From NCBI GenBank assembly GCA_030680575.1, contig JAUXVI010000021.1, forward strand, positions 1 to 64,000: 64,000 nucleotides of DNA, written 5' to 3'. Below the pieces are notes generated by a model. It saw only the letters and a program-made list of their open reading frames with translations. It was not told the DNA's origin and ran no database searches. The DNA is from Hylemonella sp. (GTDB lineage: Bacteria; Pseudomonadota; Gammaproteobacteria; Burkholderiales; Burkholderiaceae_C). Shown in pieces: positions 45,567-54,788 of the stretch. A program made the position numbers and the translations under genes. Within the stretch, counting starts at the first letter, position 1. Every line of letters begins with the position of its first letter.

Positions 45567-46574
45567 TCAGGCGAAAACGTCCTGCAGGGCATCCTGCGGC
45601 GCCGGGTAGGCGCTTTCGCGCGCAAAGGCAAAGGCGTCCGCTACGCGCTGCTTGGCGCGCGCCACGATGGCAGCGTCTTCCGCCTCGCTCATCTGGCCGC
45701 CCTTCTTGAGCTGCGCTGCCAGCTTCGGAATCGGGTCGTTCTTGCGCAGGTTGGCCACCTCGTCCTTGGGCCGATACACCTCCGGGTCGCCCTGGAAGTG
45801 CCCGAGGTAACGGTCGGTCTTGACCTCGATCAGACTCGGCCCCTGCCCGGCACGTGCGCGGGCGATGGCGGGCGCCACCGCCTCATACACCTCCAGCGCG
45901 TCGTTGTGGGCCACCTTGATGCCAGGCATGCCATAGGCCGACGCACGGTCGGCCACCCAGTCGATGGACGTGGCGTGATCCTTGGGCACCGAGATCGCCC
46001 ACTTGTTGTCTTCGCAGACGAAGATCACCGGCAGCTGCCACAGCGCCGCGAGGTTGAGCGACTCGTGCACCGAACCCTGGTTGGCCGCGCCTTCGCCAAA
46101 GAAGGCAACGGCCACCCAGTCTTTACCCATCTTCTTGGCCGCAAGACCCGCACCACAGGCCGGCGGCAGGCTGGCGCCGATGATGCCGCTGCAGCTGAAC
46201 TTGTGGACCGGATCGAACAAGTGCATGTGGCCGCCCTTGCCCTTGCCCAGACCAGTGACCTTGCCGAACATCTCGGCCGTCATCGGGTTCAAGGGCACGC
46301 CCTTGGCAATGGCGAAGTGGTGCGGCCGGTGGGTGCCGACCACGGTGTCCTCCTGCTTGAGGTGGGCGCAGATGCCCACCGCCACCGGCTCCTGGCCGGC
46401 CGCCAGGTGCATTTCGCCCGGCACGGGGCCGGAGCCGATGTCGAACGCGAGTCCCTTCTGGATTGCAGGGGGCAATTTGCCTTCGAGGTAGACCGTGGCC
46501 ATGGTCTCCTCGTAGTGGCGTATCTCTACCATCTTCTCGTACATCCAGAGCAATGTGTCCTTGCTGGCTTGCAT
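45567..46574 (-). CDS. 2-oxoacid/acetoin dehydrogenase-type E1 alpha subunit
   Basis: A 335-residue thiamine-diphosphate-binding subunit: MYEKMVEIRHYEETMATVYLEG, GEMHLAAGQEPVAVGICAHL, the diphosphate motif FFGEGAANQGSVHESLNLAALWQLPVIFVCEDN, and KGGHMHLFDP. These are closest to acetoin dehydrogenase/PdhA-type alpha subunits. First gene of the unit, with an FNR-type box about 110 bases upstream. Confidence 0.92.
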   Translation of the reverse strand: MQASKDTLLWMYEKMVEIRHYEETMATVYLEGKLPPAIQKGLAFDIGSGPVPGEMHLAAGQEPVAVGICAHLKQEDTVVGTHRPHHFAIAKGVPLNPMTAEMFGKVTGLGKGKGGHMHLFDPVHKFSCSGIIGASLPPACGAGLAAKKMGKDWVAVAFFGEGAANQGSVHESLNLAALWQLPVIFVCEDNKWAISVPKDHATSIDWVADRASAYGMPGIKVAHNDALEVYEAVAPAIARARAGQGPSLIEVKTDRYLGHFQGDPEVYRPKDEVANLRKNDPIPKLAAQLKKGGQMSEAEDAAIVARAKQRVADAFAFARESAYPAPQDALQDVFA

Positions 46575-46683
46575 GTGCTACTCCTCCTTGAATTGATTGG
46601 GTAGACCGATGCCGAGACTCCGATCACGCACGCAGACCGCTGGCACCGGAAGTCGCAGAATAGGCAGTTGTGTTCGAACTTTT

Positions 46684-46697
46684 TTGATGCAGGTCAA
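46684..46697. promoter_or_regulatory. FNR-type box upstream of the E1/lipoyl operon
   Basis: TTGATGCAGGTCAA fits the FNR consensus TTGAT-N4-ATCAA with one base change. It lies about 110 bases upstream of the E1 alpha start (46574, minus strand). It could be bound by a global FNR or by the local Crp/Fnr protein. The rest of the 46575-46830 gap shows only the repeat copy. Confidence 0.55.
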
Positions 46698-46775
46698 GTG
46701 CGGGGCAGAAAGGTCGGTAAAGCTAGGGACTACCCTGAAGCGGCATCGGTGATACTGGCCGCACGTGAATTGAGG

Positions 46776-46833
46776 GGTGTTTTTGGGCTCTGAACCTTAT
46801 GAAATATGCGCCGACAGCTATTTATTTGATAGC
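46776..46833 (-). repeat. Repeat family 1 copy upstream of the E1/lipoyl operon
   Basis: Minus strand: GCTATCAAATAAATAGCTG, GGCGCATATTTCATAAGG, TTCAGAGCCCAAAAACACC. This matches the 2028 copy block by block (GCTATCAA, AATAGCTG, GCGC, TATTTCATAAGG, CAGAG, CCAA). Confidence 0.75.
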
Positions 46834-47097
46834 AGAATAAGCACATGTCATACGCCTGACACATCGGCACCATTCAAACGGGTCACCCGCCCACTCGCTA
46901 GCCCGAGCGTGCGGTGAGAGGGGTGACGCGTAGCGCTGGGCGCCTTGCCTGTGGCGGGCCAAGAGGGCATTGGCAAGACGCAGCACCGCGGTGGCATGGG
47001 CTACCATTACCAACAGACTGATCGGCCACGTCACCCAACGACCCACCTTGCTGGCCCATGGTGCCAACGCCAGCGCGAGCGCCGACACACCAGCCAA
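46822..47097 (-). CDS. Possible small membrane protein (weak)
   Basis: A minus-strand frame of about 91 codons from TTG 47097 (or GTG 47088) to a stop contributed by the repeat copy. It reads as two hydrophobic helices (LAGVSALALALAPWASKVG and VTWPISLLVMVAHATAVLRL) followed by a basic tail. There is no ATG and it is divergent from, and close to, the adaptor gene at 47131. No family recognised; it could be chance or a remnant. Confidence 0.22.
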   Translation of the reverse strand: MAGVSALALALAPWASKVGRWVTWPISLLVMVAHATAVLRLANALLARHRQGAQRYASPLSPHARASEWAGDPFEWCRCVRRMTCAYSAIK

Positions 47098-47130
47098 CCC
47101 ACCGAGCCATCCAACGATGGTGCAGACACG

Positions 47131-48207
47131 ATGCAGATGAAAATAAATTGGAAGACCGCCCTCGTTGCTGGGCTTGTCCTGGCTGCCGCTGCCGGCGCCG
47201 TCATCGGCTGGCAACTGTGGCACGACCAGGGCTTGGGGGATGGCTTCACCAGTGGCAATGGTCGCATCGAAGCCACCGAAATTTCCGTCGCCACCAAGCT
47301 GGCGGGGCGCGTGAAGGACATCCTGGTGGCGGAAGGCCAGTTCGTCAAAGCCGGCCAGCCGCTGGCGCACATGGAGATCGAGAGCCTGCAGGCGCAACGC
47401 GAAGAAGCCTTGGCACGGCTGCAGCAGGCACATGAATCCGTCAGCGGCGCCGAACTCCAGGTGGCCTTGCGCCAGAGCGACCACCAGGCAGCGCTGGCTG
47501 TGGTGGCCCAGCGTGAGAGCGAACTCGATGCCGCGCAACGCCGGCTGCCACGTTCGGAGAAACTGGCGAAGGAAGGCTTCTTCTCCGGCCAGTTGCTGGA
47601 CGACGACCGCGCCCGTGTGCGTAGCCTGCAGGCCGCCTTGTCGGCGGCCCGCGCCCAGGCCAACGCCGCCCAAGCCGGCATTGCCGCAGCCCGCACCCAG
47701 GTCACCGGGGCGCAAGCCAACGTCAAGGCTCTGGAAGCCACGCTGGAGCGCATTGACGTCGAGCTGGCCGACAGCGAACTCAAGGCCCCGCGCGACGGCC
47801 GCGTGCAGTTCCTGGTGGCGCGCACCGGCGAGGTGGTGGGCGCCGGCGGGCGCGTGCTCAACCTGATCGACCTGTCCGACGTCTACATGACCTTCTTCCT
47901 GCCCGAGACGGTGGCCGGCCGGGTGGCGCTGGGCAGCGAGGTCCGCATCGTGCTCGACGCCGCGCCCCAGTACGTGATTCCGGCCAAGGTATCGTTCGTG
48001 GCCAGCGCGGCGCAGTTCACGCCCAAGACGGTGGAGACGCAGAGCGAACGCCAGAAACTCATGTTCCGGGTGCGGGCGCAAATCGACCGCGACTTGCTGC
48101 TGCGGCATCTGGAACAGGTCAAGACCGGCCTGCCTGGCGTGGCCTGGCTCAAGATCGACCCCAATGCCCAGTGGCCAGCTCACCTGGCGGTCAAGGTCGA
48201 GAAGTGA
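47131..48207 (+). CDS. HlyD-family membrane adaptor protein (YhiI-like)
   Basis: A 358-residue adaptor with one N-terminal helix (about residues 8-25), lipoyl-like half [40 protein letters not shown], a long coiled coil (about 85-215), [23 protein letters not shown] and a beta-barrel ending. With the RbbA-like and YhhJ-like genes it forms the yhiI-rbbA-yhhJ arrangement known in enterobacteria. ATG 47131 is used since the upstream extension lacks similarity. Confidence 0.88.
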   Translation: MQMKINWKTALVAGLVLAAAAGAVIGWQLWHDQGLGDGFTSGNGRIEATEISVATKLAGRVKDILVAEGQFVKAGQPLAHMEIESLQAQREEALARLQQAHESVSGAELQVALRQSDHQAALAVVAQRESELDAAQRRLPRSEKLAKEGFFSGQLLDDDRARVRSLQAALSAARAQANAAQAGIAAARTQVTGAQANVKALEATLERIDVELADSELKAPRDGRVQFLVARTGEVVGAGGRVLNLIDLSDVYMTFFLPETVAGRVALGSEVRIVLDAAPQYVIPAKVSFVASAAQFTPKTVETQSERQKLMFRVRAQIDRDLLLRHLEQVKTGLPGVAWLKIDPNAQWPAHLAVKVEK

Positions 48208-50975
48208 TACCGGCGAACGAGGCGCCTCCCGTGGCCCGCCTGCAAGGCGTGTCACTGCACTACAAGAAAACCACCGCGCTGGAGAAGATCAGTCTGGACA
48301 TCCCGGCCGGATGCATGGTGGGGCTGATCGGCCCGGACGGTGTGGGCAAATCAAGCTTGATGGCACTGGTGTCCGGCGCCCGCGCCATCCAGCAGGGGCG
48401 CATCGAGGTGCTGGGCGGCGACATGGCGCGGCGCCGACACCGGCAGGCGGTGTGCCCGCGCATTGCCTACATGCCGCAGGGCCTGGGCAAGAACCTCTAC
48501 CCCACCCTGTCGGTGGAGGAAAACCTCCAGTTCTTCGCGCGCCTGTTCGGCCATGATGCCGCGGAGCGCCGGCGCCGCATCGACGCGCTGACGCGCAGCA
48601 CCGGCCTGTACCCCTTTCTCGCGCGCCCGGCCGGCAAGCTCTCGGGCGGCATGAAACAAAAGCTCGGTTTGTGCTGCGCCCTCATCCACGACCCGGACCT
48701 GCTGATCCTCGACGAACCGACCACCGGCGTCGATCCCCTGGCGCGTGCGCAATTCTGGGAGCTGATCGCCCGCATCCGCGCCAACCGCCCCGGCATGAGC
48801 GTGCTGGTGGCCACCGCCTACATGGAAGAAGCGCAGCGCTTCGACTGGCTGGTGGCCATGGACGATGGCCGGGTGCTGGCCACCGGCACACCCGTCGAGT
48901 TGCTCCAGCGCACCGGTCACAGCTCGCTCGAATCCGCCTTCATCGCCCTGCTGCCGGAAGAAAAACGGCGCACCCACCGCCAAGTCATCATTGAACCTCT
49001 GGCGCTGGACGCACAGGCCGACGTCGCGATTGAAGCGCAGGACCTGACGATGCGTTTTGGCGACTTCGTGGCCGTCGACCACGTGAGCTTTCGCATTCAG
49101 CGTGGCGAGATCTTTGGCTTCCTGGGCTCCAACGGCTGCGGCAAGACCACCACCATGAAGATGCTGACCGGCCTGCTGCCCGCCAGTGAGGGCCAGGCCC
49201 AGCTGTTTGGCAAGACGGTCAATCCACGCGACATGGCCACGCGCCGGCGTGTGGGGTACATGTCGCAATCGTTCTCGCTGTATGGCGAATTGACCGTGCG
49301 GCAGAACCTGGAACTGCACGCACGGCTGTTCCACGTGCGGCCGGCCGAACTGCCGACCCGCGTAGCCGAGATGATTCAGCGCTTCGACCTGCAGGACGTG
49401 CAAGACGTACTGCCGGCGCAACTGCCACTGGGCATCCGCCAGCGCCTGTCGCTGGCCGTGGCCATGGTGCACCGGCCCGAGCTGCTGATCCTGGACGAGC
49501 CCACGTCCGGTGTGGACCCGATCGCGCGCGACAACTTCTGGCGCCTGATGATCGAGCTGGCCCGTCGCGACAAGGTCACCATCTTCATCTCGACCCACTT
49601 CATGAACGAGGCCGAGCGCTGCGACCGCATCTCGCTGATGCACGCCGGCCGCGTGCTCGACAGCGATGCACCAGCCAAGCTGATCGCCAAGCGCGGCACC
49701 ACCACGCTGAACGATGCCTTCATCAGCTACCTGGAAGACGCCAGCGGCGCCCCGCCGGCAGCCCAGGTAGCCCCCATTCCCGATGACACCAGCCACTCAG
49801 TACCCCTGGTGCAAGCGCCGGTCGCCAACGGCGGGCTGCTGACCCGCCTGCGCCGCAGCCTGGCGCGCATCCACAGCTTCCAGTGGCGCGAGGCACTGGA
49901 GTTGCGACGCGACCCGGTGCGCGGCGCCCTGGCGCTGCTCGGCTCGCTGCTGCTGATGTTCGTCGTCGGTTACGGCATCAGCATGGATGTGGAAGACCTG
50001 CGCTTTGCCGTGCTGGACCGCGACCAGACCACGCTCAGCCGCGACTACACGGCCAACCTGGCCGGCTCACGCTATTTCAGTGAACGGCCGCCGATGGCCG
50101 ACTACGCCGAACTGGACCGCCGCATGCGCAGCGGCGAGATCTCGCTGGCGCTGGAGATCCCGCCCGGCTTCGCGCGCGACGTGGAACGCGGCAACACGGT
50201 GCAGATCGGCGCCTGGATCGACGGCGCCATGCCGCAGCGCGCTGAAACCGTGCTTGGTTACGCCCAAGGCATGCACCAGCACTGGTATGCGCAGCAGGTG
50301 CACGCGCGTACCGGCCTCACGCCCGCCGGTCTGATCAACGTAGAGACACGCTACCGCTACAACCCGGACGTGAAAAGCCTGCCGGCCATGGTGCCGGCCG
50401 TCATCCCCATGCTGCTGCTGATGCTGCCCTCCATGCTGACGGCACTGGCCGTGGTGCGCGAAAAGGAGCTGGGCTCGATCATCAACTTCTACGTCACGCC
50501 CACCACACGCACCGAGTTCCTGCTCGGCAAGCAACTGCCCTACGTGGCGCTGGCCATGATCAACTTCGCCCTCATGTGCCTGGCCGCCGTCACCGTGTTC
50601 AATGTCCCCATCACCGGCAGCTTTGCCACCCTGACGCTGGCGGCCCTGCTGTTCAGCCTGTGCTCCACCGGCCTGGGCCTGCTGGCCTCCACCGTCACGC
50701 GCAGCCAGATTGCCGCCATGTTCTTCACCATGGTCGGCACCATGATCCCGGCGATACAGTTCGCCGGCCTGATCAACCCGGTGTCCTCGCTGGAAGGCGG
50801 CGGCCGCATCATCGGCGAGATCTACCCGGCCAGCCACATGTTCACCATCAGCCGCGGCGTGTTCAGCAAGGCGCTGGACTTTGCCGACCTGCAGACCCAG
50901 TTCTGGCCACTGCTGGCGGCGGCACCGGTCATCCTCGGCCTGGCCATCGTGCTGTTGAAAAAACAGGAAACATGA
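48204..50975 (+). CDS. rbbA: RbbA-type fused ABC transporter (two ATPases plus permease)
   Basis: A 923-residue protein with the order ATPase-ATPase-ABC2 permease. First ATPase: [46 protein letters not shown]. Second ATPase (from about residue 285): [46 protein letters not shown], in which the signature is LPLGIRQ rather than LSGG. The permease (about 565-923) has one N-terminal helix, a periplasmic loop and five C-terminal helices. E. coli RbbA has this plan at 911 residues. The start is taken as GTG 48204, overlapping the adaptor stop (GTGA). Confidence 0.9.
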   Translation: MIPANEAPPVARLQGVSLHYKKTTALEKISLDIPAGCMVGLIGPDGVGKSSLMALVSGARAIQQGRIEVLGGDMARRRHRQAVCPRIAYMPQGLGKNLYPTLSVEENLQFFARLFGHDAAERRRRIDALTRSTGLYPFLARPAGKLSGGMKQKLGLCCALIHDPDLLILDEPTTGVDPLARAQFWELIARIRANRPGMSVLVATAYMEEAQRFDWLVAMDDGRVLATGTPVELLQRTGHSSLESAFIALLPEEKRRTHRQVIIEPLALDAQADVAIEAQDLTMRFGDFVAVDHVSFRIQRGEIFGFLGSNGCGKTTTMKMLTGLLPASEGQAQLFGKTVNPRDMATRRRVGYMSQSFSLYGELTVRQNLELHARLFHVRPAELPTRVAEMIQRFDLQDVQDVLPAQLPLGIRQRLSLAVAMVHRPELLILDEPTSGVDPIARDNFWRLMIELARRDKVTIFISTHFMNEAERCDRISLMHAGRVLDSDAPAKLIAKRGTTTLNDAFISYLEDASGAPPAAQVAPIPDDTSHSVPLVQAPVANGGLLTRLRRSLARIHSFQWREALELRRDPVRGALALLGSLLLMFVVGYGISMDVEDLRFAVLDRDQTTLSRDYTANLAGSRYFSERPPMADYAELDRRMRSGEISLALEIPPGFARDVERGNTVQIGAWIDGAMPQRAETVLGYAQGMHQHWYAQQVHARTGLTPAGLINVETRYRYNPDVKSLPAMVPAVIPMLLLMLPSMLTALAVVREKELGSIINFYVTPTTRTEFLLGKQLPYVALAMINFALMCLAAVTVFNVPITGSFATLTLAALLFSLCSTGLGLLASTVTRSQIAAMFFTMVGTMIPAIQFAGLINPVSSLEGGGRIIGEIYPASHMFTISRGVFSKALDFADLQTQFWPLLAAAPVILGLAIVLLKKQET

Positions 50976-50976
50976 T

Positions 50977-51053
50977 GCCCCCACGCTTTCGCACTGCGTG
51001 TCGTTCGCTGCCCCCCGAGGGGGCCGCGGCCTCCCTTGGGGCGGCCCGGCGGG
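50977..51053 (+). repeat. Repeat family 2 copy between rbbA and the yhhJ-like gene
   Basis: Reads GCCCCCACGCTTTCGCACTG, CGTGTCGTTCGCTGCCCCCC, GAGGGGGCCGCGG, CTCCCTTGGGGCGGCCCGGC, GGG. It fills almost all of the 88-base gap. Its right end CGGCGGGAGG supplies the only Shine-Dalgarno-like sequence before the next ATG (51064). Confidence 0.85.
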
Positions 51054-51063
51054 AGGCCATGCC

Positions 51064-52200
51064 ATGACTTCATGGAAGCGCCATCTGGACAACATCTATC
51101 GACTGGGCATCAAGGAGCTCTGGAGTCTGTGGCGTGATCCGATGATGCTGTTCCTGATCGTCTACACCTTCACGGTAGCGATCTACACCGCCGGCACCAT
51201 CACGCCGGAGACGCTGCACCGGGCCTCGATTGCGATCGTGGACGAGGACGACTCGGCCCTGTCGACGCGCATCATCACGGCCTTCTACCCGCCGCAGTTC
51301 ATCCAGCCGGTGCGCATCGGCCTGGCCGAGATCGACCCGGGCCTGGATGCCGGCCGCTACACCTTCGTGCTTGTCATTCCGCCCAATTTCCAGCGCGACG
51401 TGCTGGCCGGCCGGGCGCCCGCCGTGCAGCTCAACGTCGACGCCACGCGCATGAGCCAGGCCTTTACCGGCAACGGCACCATCCAGCAGATCGTCATGGG
51501 CGAGGTCAGCGAATTCATGCAGCGCTACCGCGGCACCACCCCCCTGCCGGTGGAGCTGGTGCCGCGCATGCGTTTCAACCCCAGCCTGAACCCGACCTGG
51601 TTCAGTTCGCTGATGGAGCTGGTGAGCCAGATCACCATGCTGTCCATCATCCTGACCGGCGCCGCCCTGATCCGCGAGCGCGAGCACGGCACGGTGGAGC
51701 ATCTGCTGGTGATGCCGGTCACGCCGACCGAGATCATGCTGGCCAAGGTCTGGTCCATGGCACTGGTGGTGCTGGTGGCCACCGGGCTGTCGCTGGCACT
51801 GGTGGTGCAGGGTGTGCTGCAGGTGCCGATCGACGGCTCGCTGACGCTCTTTCTCCTCGGCACCGCCTTGCATCTGTTTGCCACCACCTCCATGGGCATC
51901 TTCATGGCCACCGTGGCGCGCAGCATGCCGCAGTTCGGCCTGCTGATGATCCTGACCCTGATGCCGCTGCAACTGCTCTCCGGTGGCATGACACCGCGCG
52001 AGAGCATGCCGCTGTGGATCCAGTACCTGATGGCGCTGGCGCCCACCACGCACTTCACCGAACTGAGCCAGGCCATCCTCTACCGGGGGGCGGGTCTGGA
52101 GGTGGTGTGGATGTCATTTGTTGCGCTGCTGGTGATCGGCTCGGCACTGTTTTCCCTGTCGCTGGTGAGGTTTCGCAGAACCATCGCCCAGATGGCCTGA
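51064..52200 (+). CDS. ABC-2 type permease (YhhJ-like)
   Basis: A 378-residue permease: one N-terminal helix (about residues 22-44), a large extracytoplasmic domain, and five C-terminal helices from about residue 180. EREHGTVEHLLVMPVTPTEIMLAKVWSMALVVLVA is the family signature, and LMPLQLLSGGMTPRESMP follows. It probably pairs with the permease half of RbbA. Translation starts right after the repeat. Confidence 0.9.
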   Translation: MTSWKRHLDNIYRLGIKELWSLWRDPMMLFLIVYTFTVAIYTAGTITPETLHRASIAIVDEDDSALSTRIITAFYPPQFIQPVRIGLAEIDPGLDAGRYTFVLVIPPNFQRDVLAGRAPAVQLNVDATRMSQAFTGNGTIQQIVMGEVSEFMQRYRGTTPLPVELVPRMRFNPSLNPTWFSSLMELVSQITMLSIILTGAALIREREHGTVEHLLVMPVTPTEIMLAKVWSMALVVLVATGLSLALVVQGVLQVPIDGSLTLFLLGTALHLFATTSMGIFMATVARSMPQFGLLMILTLMPLQLLSGGMTPRESMPLWIQYLMALAPTTHFTELSQAILYRGAGLEVVWMSFVALLVIGSALFSLSLVRFRRTIAQMA

Positions 52201-52211
52201 GACGACCACCC

Positions 52212-52236
52212 GCATGACAACCGTGTGACAACCGTG
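52212..52236 (+). repeat. Short tandem duplication
   Basis: The block TGACAACCGTG occurs twice in direct succession shortly after the permease stop codon. No function is evident; it may be a slippage product. A GGGGCC/GGCCCC stem lies further on, before the ATG at 52373. Confidence 0.5.
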
Positions 52237-52372
52237 CCGAACGCACTGCGTGCACAAACCACTGACATCGGCAGGCCCATTTGTCAGTTTTCGCAAGCCA
52301 GTCAGTCCATAATTACGTACTAGAAACCTGAATTCAGGGGCCAAGTTGGGGCCCCGCCTTTCGAAAGTGACT

Positions 52373-53635
52373 ATGAAACGTCTGGATGACTTCCGCATGC
52401 AAATGGGCCGCCAGGAGCTGGTGCCCATCATGATTGGCGGAATGGGCGTGGACATTTCCTCTGCCGATCTGGCGCTGGAAGCGGCTCGCCTGGGCGGCGT
52501 GGGACACATCTCCGATGCCATGATCAAGACGGTGACCGACCGTCGCTACAAGACCAAATACGTCAAGGCCAAGCAGGCGCAGTACCAGTACAACGTTGCC
52601 TCTGCCGACAAGTCGGACGTCAAGTTCGACCTGGGAGGCCTGGCCGAGGCCACCCGGATGCACGTGGAAAAAACCATGGCGCGCAAGCAGGGCAGCGGTC
52701 AGATCTTCATCAACTGCATGGAAAAGCTGACGATGAACGCGCCCAAGGAGACCCTCAGCGTGCGCCTGAACAGCGCGCTGGACGCGGGCATCGACGGCAT
52801 TACCCTGGCGGCCGGCCTGCACCTGGGCTCGTTTGCGCTGATGGATGGCCACCCGCGCTTTCGCGACGCCAAGCTCGGCATCATCGTGTCGTCGCTGCGT
52901 GCCTTGCAGCTGTTTTTGAAGAAGAACAGCCGTCTGAACCGCCTGCCCGACTACGTGGTGGTGGAAGGCCCGCTGGCTGGCGGCCACCTGGGCTTTGGCA
53001 TGGACTGGGCCAAATACGACCTGGCCACCATCGTGGCCGAAATCCTGCAGTACCTGAAGCAGGAGTCGCTGGACATTCCCGTCATCCCCGCGGGCGGCAT
53101 CTTCACCGGCAGCGACGCGGTGCGTTTCCTGGAAATGGGCGCGGCCGGCGTGCAGGTCGCCACGCGTTTCACGGTCACGAAGGAATGCGGCCTGCCCGAC
53201 GACATCAAGCAGGAGTACTTCAAGGCCAATGAAGACGACATCGAGGTCAACGAGATCTCGCCCACCGGCTACCCGATGCGCATGATCAAGTCCAGCCCCG
53301 GCATTGGCGACGGCATTCGCCCGAACTGCGAGGCCTATGGCTACCTGCTCGACGCCAACGGCAAGTGCGCCTACATCGAGGCCTACAACCGCGAGGTGGC
53401 AGCCCACCCCGGCGAGCGCAAAGTCAAGGTGTGGGACAAGACCTGCCTGTGCACCCACATGCGCAATTTCGACATCTGGACCTGCGGCCAGTTGACCTGG
53501 CGCCTGAAGGACACGACCTTGCGCCACGACGACGGCAACTACCAGCTGCTCAGCGCCGAACACGTGTTCAAGGACTACCAGTTCAGCACGGACAACAAGG
53601 TGCTACTGCCGGAGCTGGAAGCGGCGATCGCCTGA
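52373..53635 (+). CDS. Nitronate-monooxygenase-family flavin oxidoreductase
   Basis: A 420-residue TIM-barrel FMN enzyme: LVPIMIGGMGVDISSADLALEAARLGGVGHIS, VVEGPLAGGHLGF, IPVIPAGGIFTGSDAVRFLEMGAAGVQVATRF are the flavin and phosphate-binding motifs. It is longer than ordinary nitronate monooxygenases (~320-350) because of a C-terminal region with several Cys (NCEAYGYLL, KCAYIEAY, KTCLCTHM, IWTCGQ) that might bind a metal or cluster. Exact reaction unknown; PfaD-like or NMO-like. Confidence 0.78.
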   Translation: MKRLDDFRMQMGRQELVPIMIGGMGVDISSADLALEAARLGGVGHISDAMIKTVTDRRYKTKYVKAKQAQYQYNVASADKSDVKFDLGGLAEATRMHVEKTMARKQGSGQIFINCMEKLTMNAPKETLSVRLNSALDAGIDGITLAAGLHLGSFALMDGHPRFRDAKLGIIVSSLRALQLFLKKNSRLNRLPDYVVVEGPLAGGHLGFGMDWAKYDLATIVAEILQYLKQESLDIPVIPAGGIFTGSDAVRFLEMGAAGVQVATRFTVTKECGLPDDIKQEYFKANEDDIEVNEISPTGYPMRMIKSSPGIGDGIRPNCEAYGYLLDANGKCAYIEAYNREVAAHPGERKVKVWDKTCLCTHMRNFDIWTCGQLTWRLKDTTLRHDDGNYQLLSAEHVFKDYQFSTDNKVLLPELEAAIA

Positions 53636-53670
53636 GCAGGCACGCCTTTTTCTGCGGCAGAACGAGCAAC

Positions 53671-53700
53671 AGGCCCGGCTATGCCGGGCCTGTTTGTTTG
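53671..53700 (+). terminator. Rho-independent terminator
   Basis: AGGCCCGGC (53671-53679) pairs with GCCGGGCCT (53683-53691) around a TAT loop, followed by GTTTGTTTG. It lies after the flavin oxidoreductase gene, between convergent genes. Confidence 0.85.
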
Positions 53701-53724
53701 AGGCATGTTTCAGGTTTCAAGCCG

Positions 53725-54627
53725 TCAGCGGCGCAGCCGTTGCACCCCGGTCACCACCGCCAGCACCGCAGCGCCCGCAATCACCCCCACCCCAGCGCCT
53801 GCAGCGGTGTTGAGCAAACCACCGCCAAAACTTCCCCACCCCACCGTCACGCCCTCCACCGCATGGGCCAATGCCGGCCAGCCGTGCAGCAGGATGCCGC
53901 CGCCCACCATGAACATGGCGGCGGTGCCGACCACTGAGAGGGTTTTCATGAGCCAGGGCGCGGCTTGCAGCAGGCCGGTGCCGATGGCACGGCGCAGGCC
54001 GGACGCACTGCGTTGCAGGTGCAGACCCAGGTCGTCAAGCTTGACGATGCCGGCCACCAGCCCATACACGCCCACGGTCATCAGAATCGAAATGCCGACC
54101 AGCACGGTGACCCGCTGCATCAGGGACGCTGCCGCCACCGTACCGAGGGTGATCACCACGATCTCGGCCGAAAGAATGAAATCGGTGCGCACGGCGCCCT
54201 TGATCTTGTCTTTCTCGAAGGCGACCAGGTCCACCGCCGGGTCGGCCAGGGCCTGCACGATCTGACGGTGCTCGGATTCATCCTCTGCCGCATGCAGCCA
54301 TTTGTGCGCCAGTTTTTCAAAACCCTCAAAGCACAGGAAAGCGCCGCCCAACATCAGCAAAGGCGTGATGAGCCAAGGCACCAGCCAGCTGATGAGCAGC
54401 GCCGCCGGCACCAGAATCGCCTTGTTCACCAGTGAGCCCTTGGCCACGGCCAGCACCACCGGCAGTTCACGGCTGGCCTGCACGCCCGTGACCTGCTGCG
54501 CATTGAGGGCCAGATCGTCCCCCAGCACCCCGGCCGTCTTCTTGGCTGCCAGCTTCGTCATGGTGGCGACGTCGTCCAGGATGGAGGCGATATCGTCGAG
54601 CAGGGCGAGCAAGGTGGTTCCGGCCAT
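53725..54627 (-). CDS. DUF808-family membrane protein (YedI-like)
   Basis: A 300-residue membrane protein: [40 protein letters not shown] at the start, then helices at about 70-100, 150-200 and 230-300, with [15 protein letters not shown] and [17 protein letters not shown]. The family is widespread but of unknown function. ATG 54627 (MAGTTLL) is the typical start. Confidence 0.85.
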   Translation of the reverse strand: MAGTTLLALLDDIASILDDVATMTKLAAKKTAGVLGDDLALNAQQVTGVQASRELPVVLAVAKGSLVNKAILVPAALLISWLVPWLITPLLMLGGAFLCFEGFEKLAHKWLHAAEDESEHRQIVQALADPAVDLVAFEKDKIKGAVRTDFILSAEIVVITLGTVAAASLMQRVTVLVGISILMTVGVYGLVAGIVKLDDLGLHLQRSASGLRRAIGTGLLQAAPWLMKTLSVVGTAAMFMVGGGILLHGWPALAHAVEGVTVGWGSFGGGLLNTAAGAGVGVIAGAAVLAVVTGVQRLRR

Positions 54628-54788
54628 GACAAAGGTTCCGTGGTGTGACAAAAAAACAAGTTGAAGTCCGTTGTATCAGATTTGCCTGAGGCCCTGGCGG
54701 AGATTGCACAGAACGTGCCCGGCTTCGGACGTGAGCCGAGCTGGCTTGGCCCATAATGATCCGGTCACCCACTTCGTCTGTCCCGGCC

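Noticed and set aside
44502-46574. Pyruvate dehydrogenase complex of central metabolism
   Set aside because: Betaproteobacterial housekeeping PDH usually has a single-chain homodimeric E1 (aceE) with full E2 and E3 genes; this alpha/beta pair with a bare lipoyl domain is a different system.
46822-48255. 477-codon minus-strand frame opposite the YhiI-like gene
   Set aside because: Most of it is the antisense of a well-supported HlyD-family gene. Only the last ~90 codons, outside that gene, were kept as a weak candidate.
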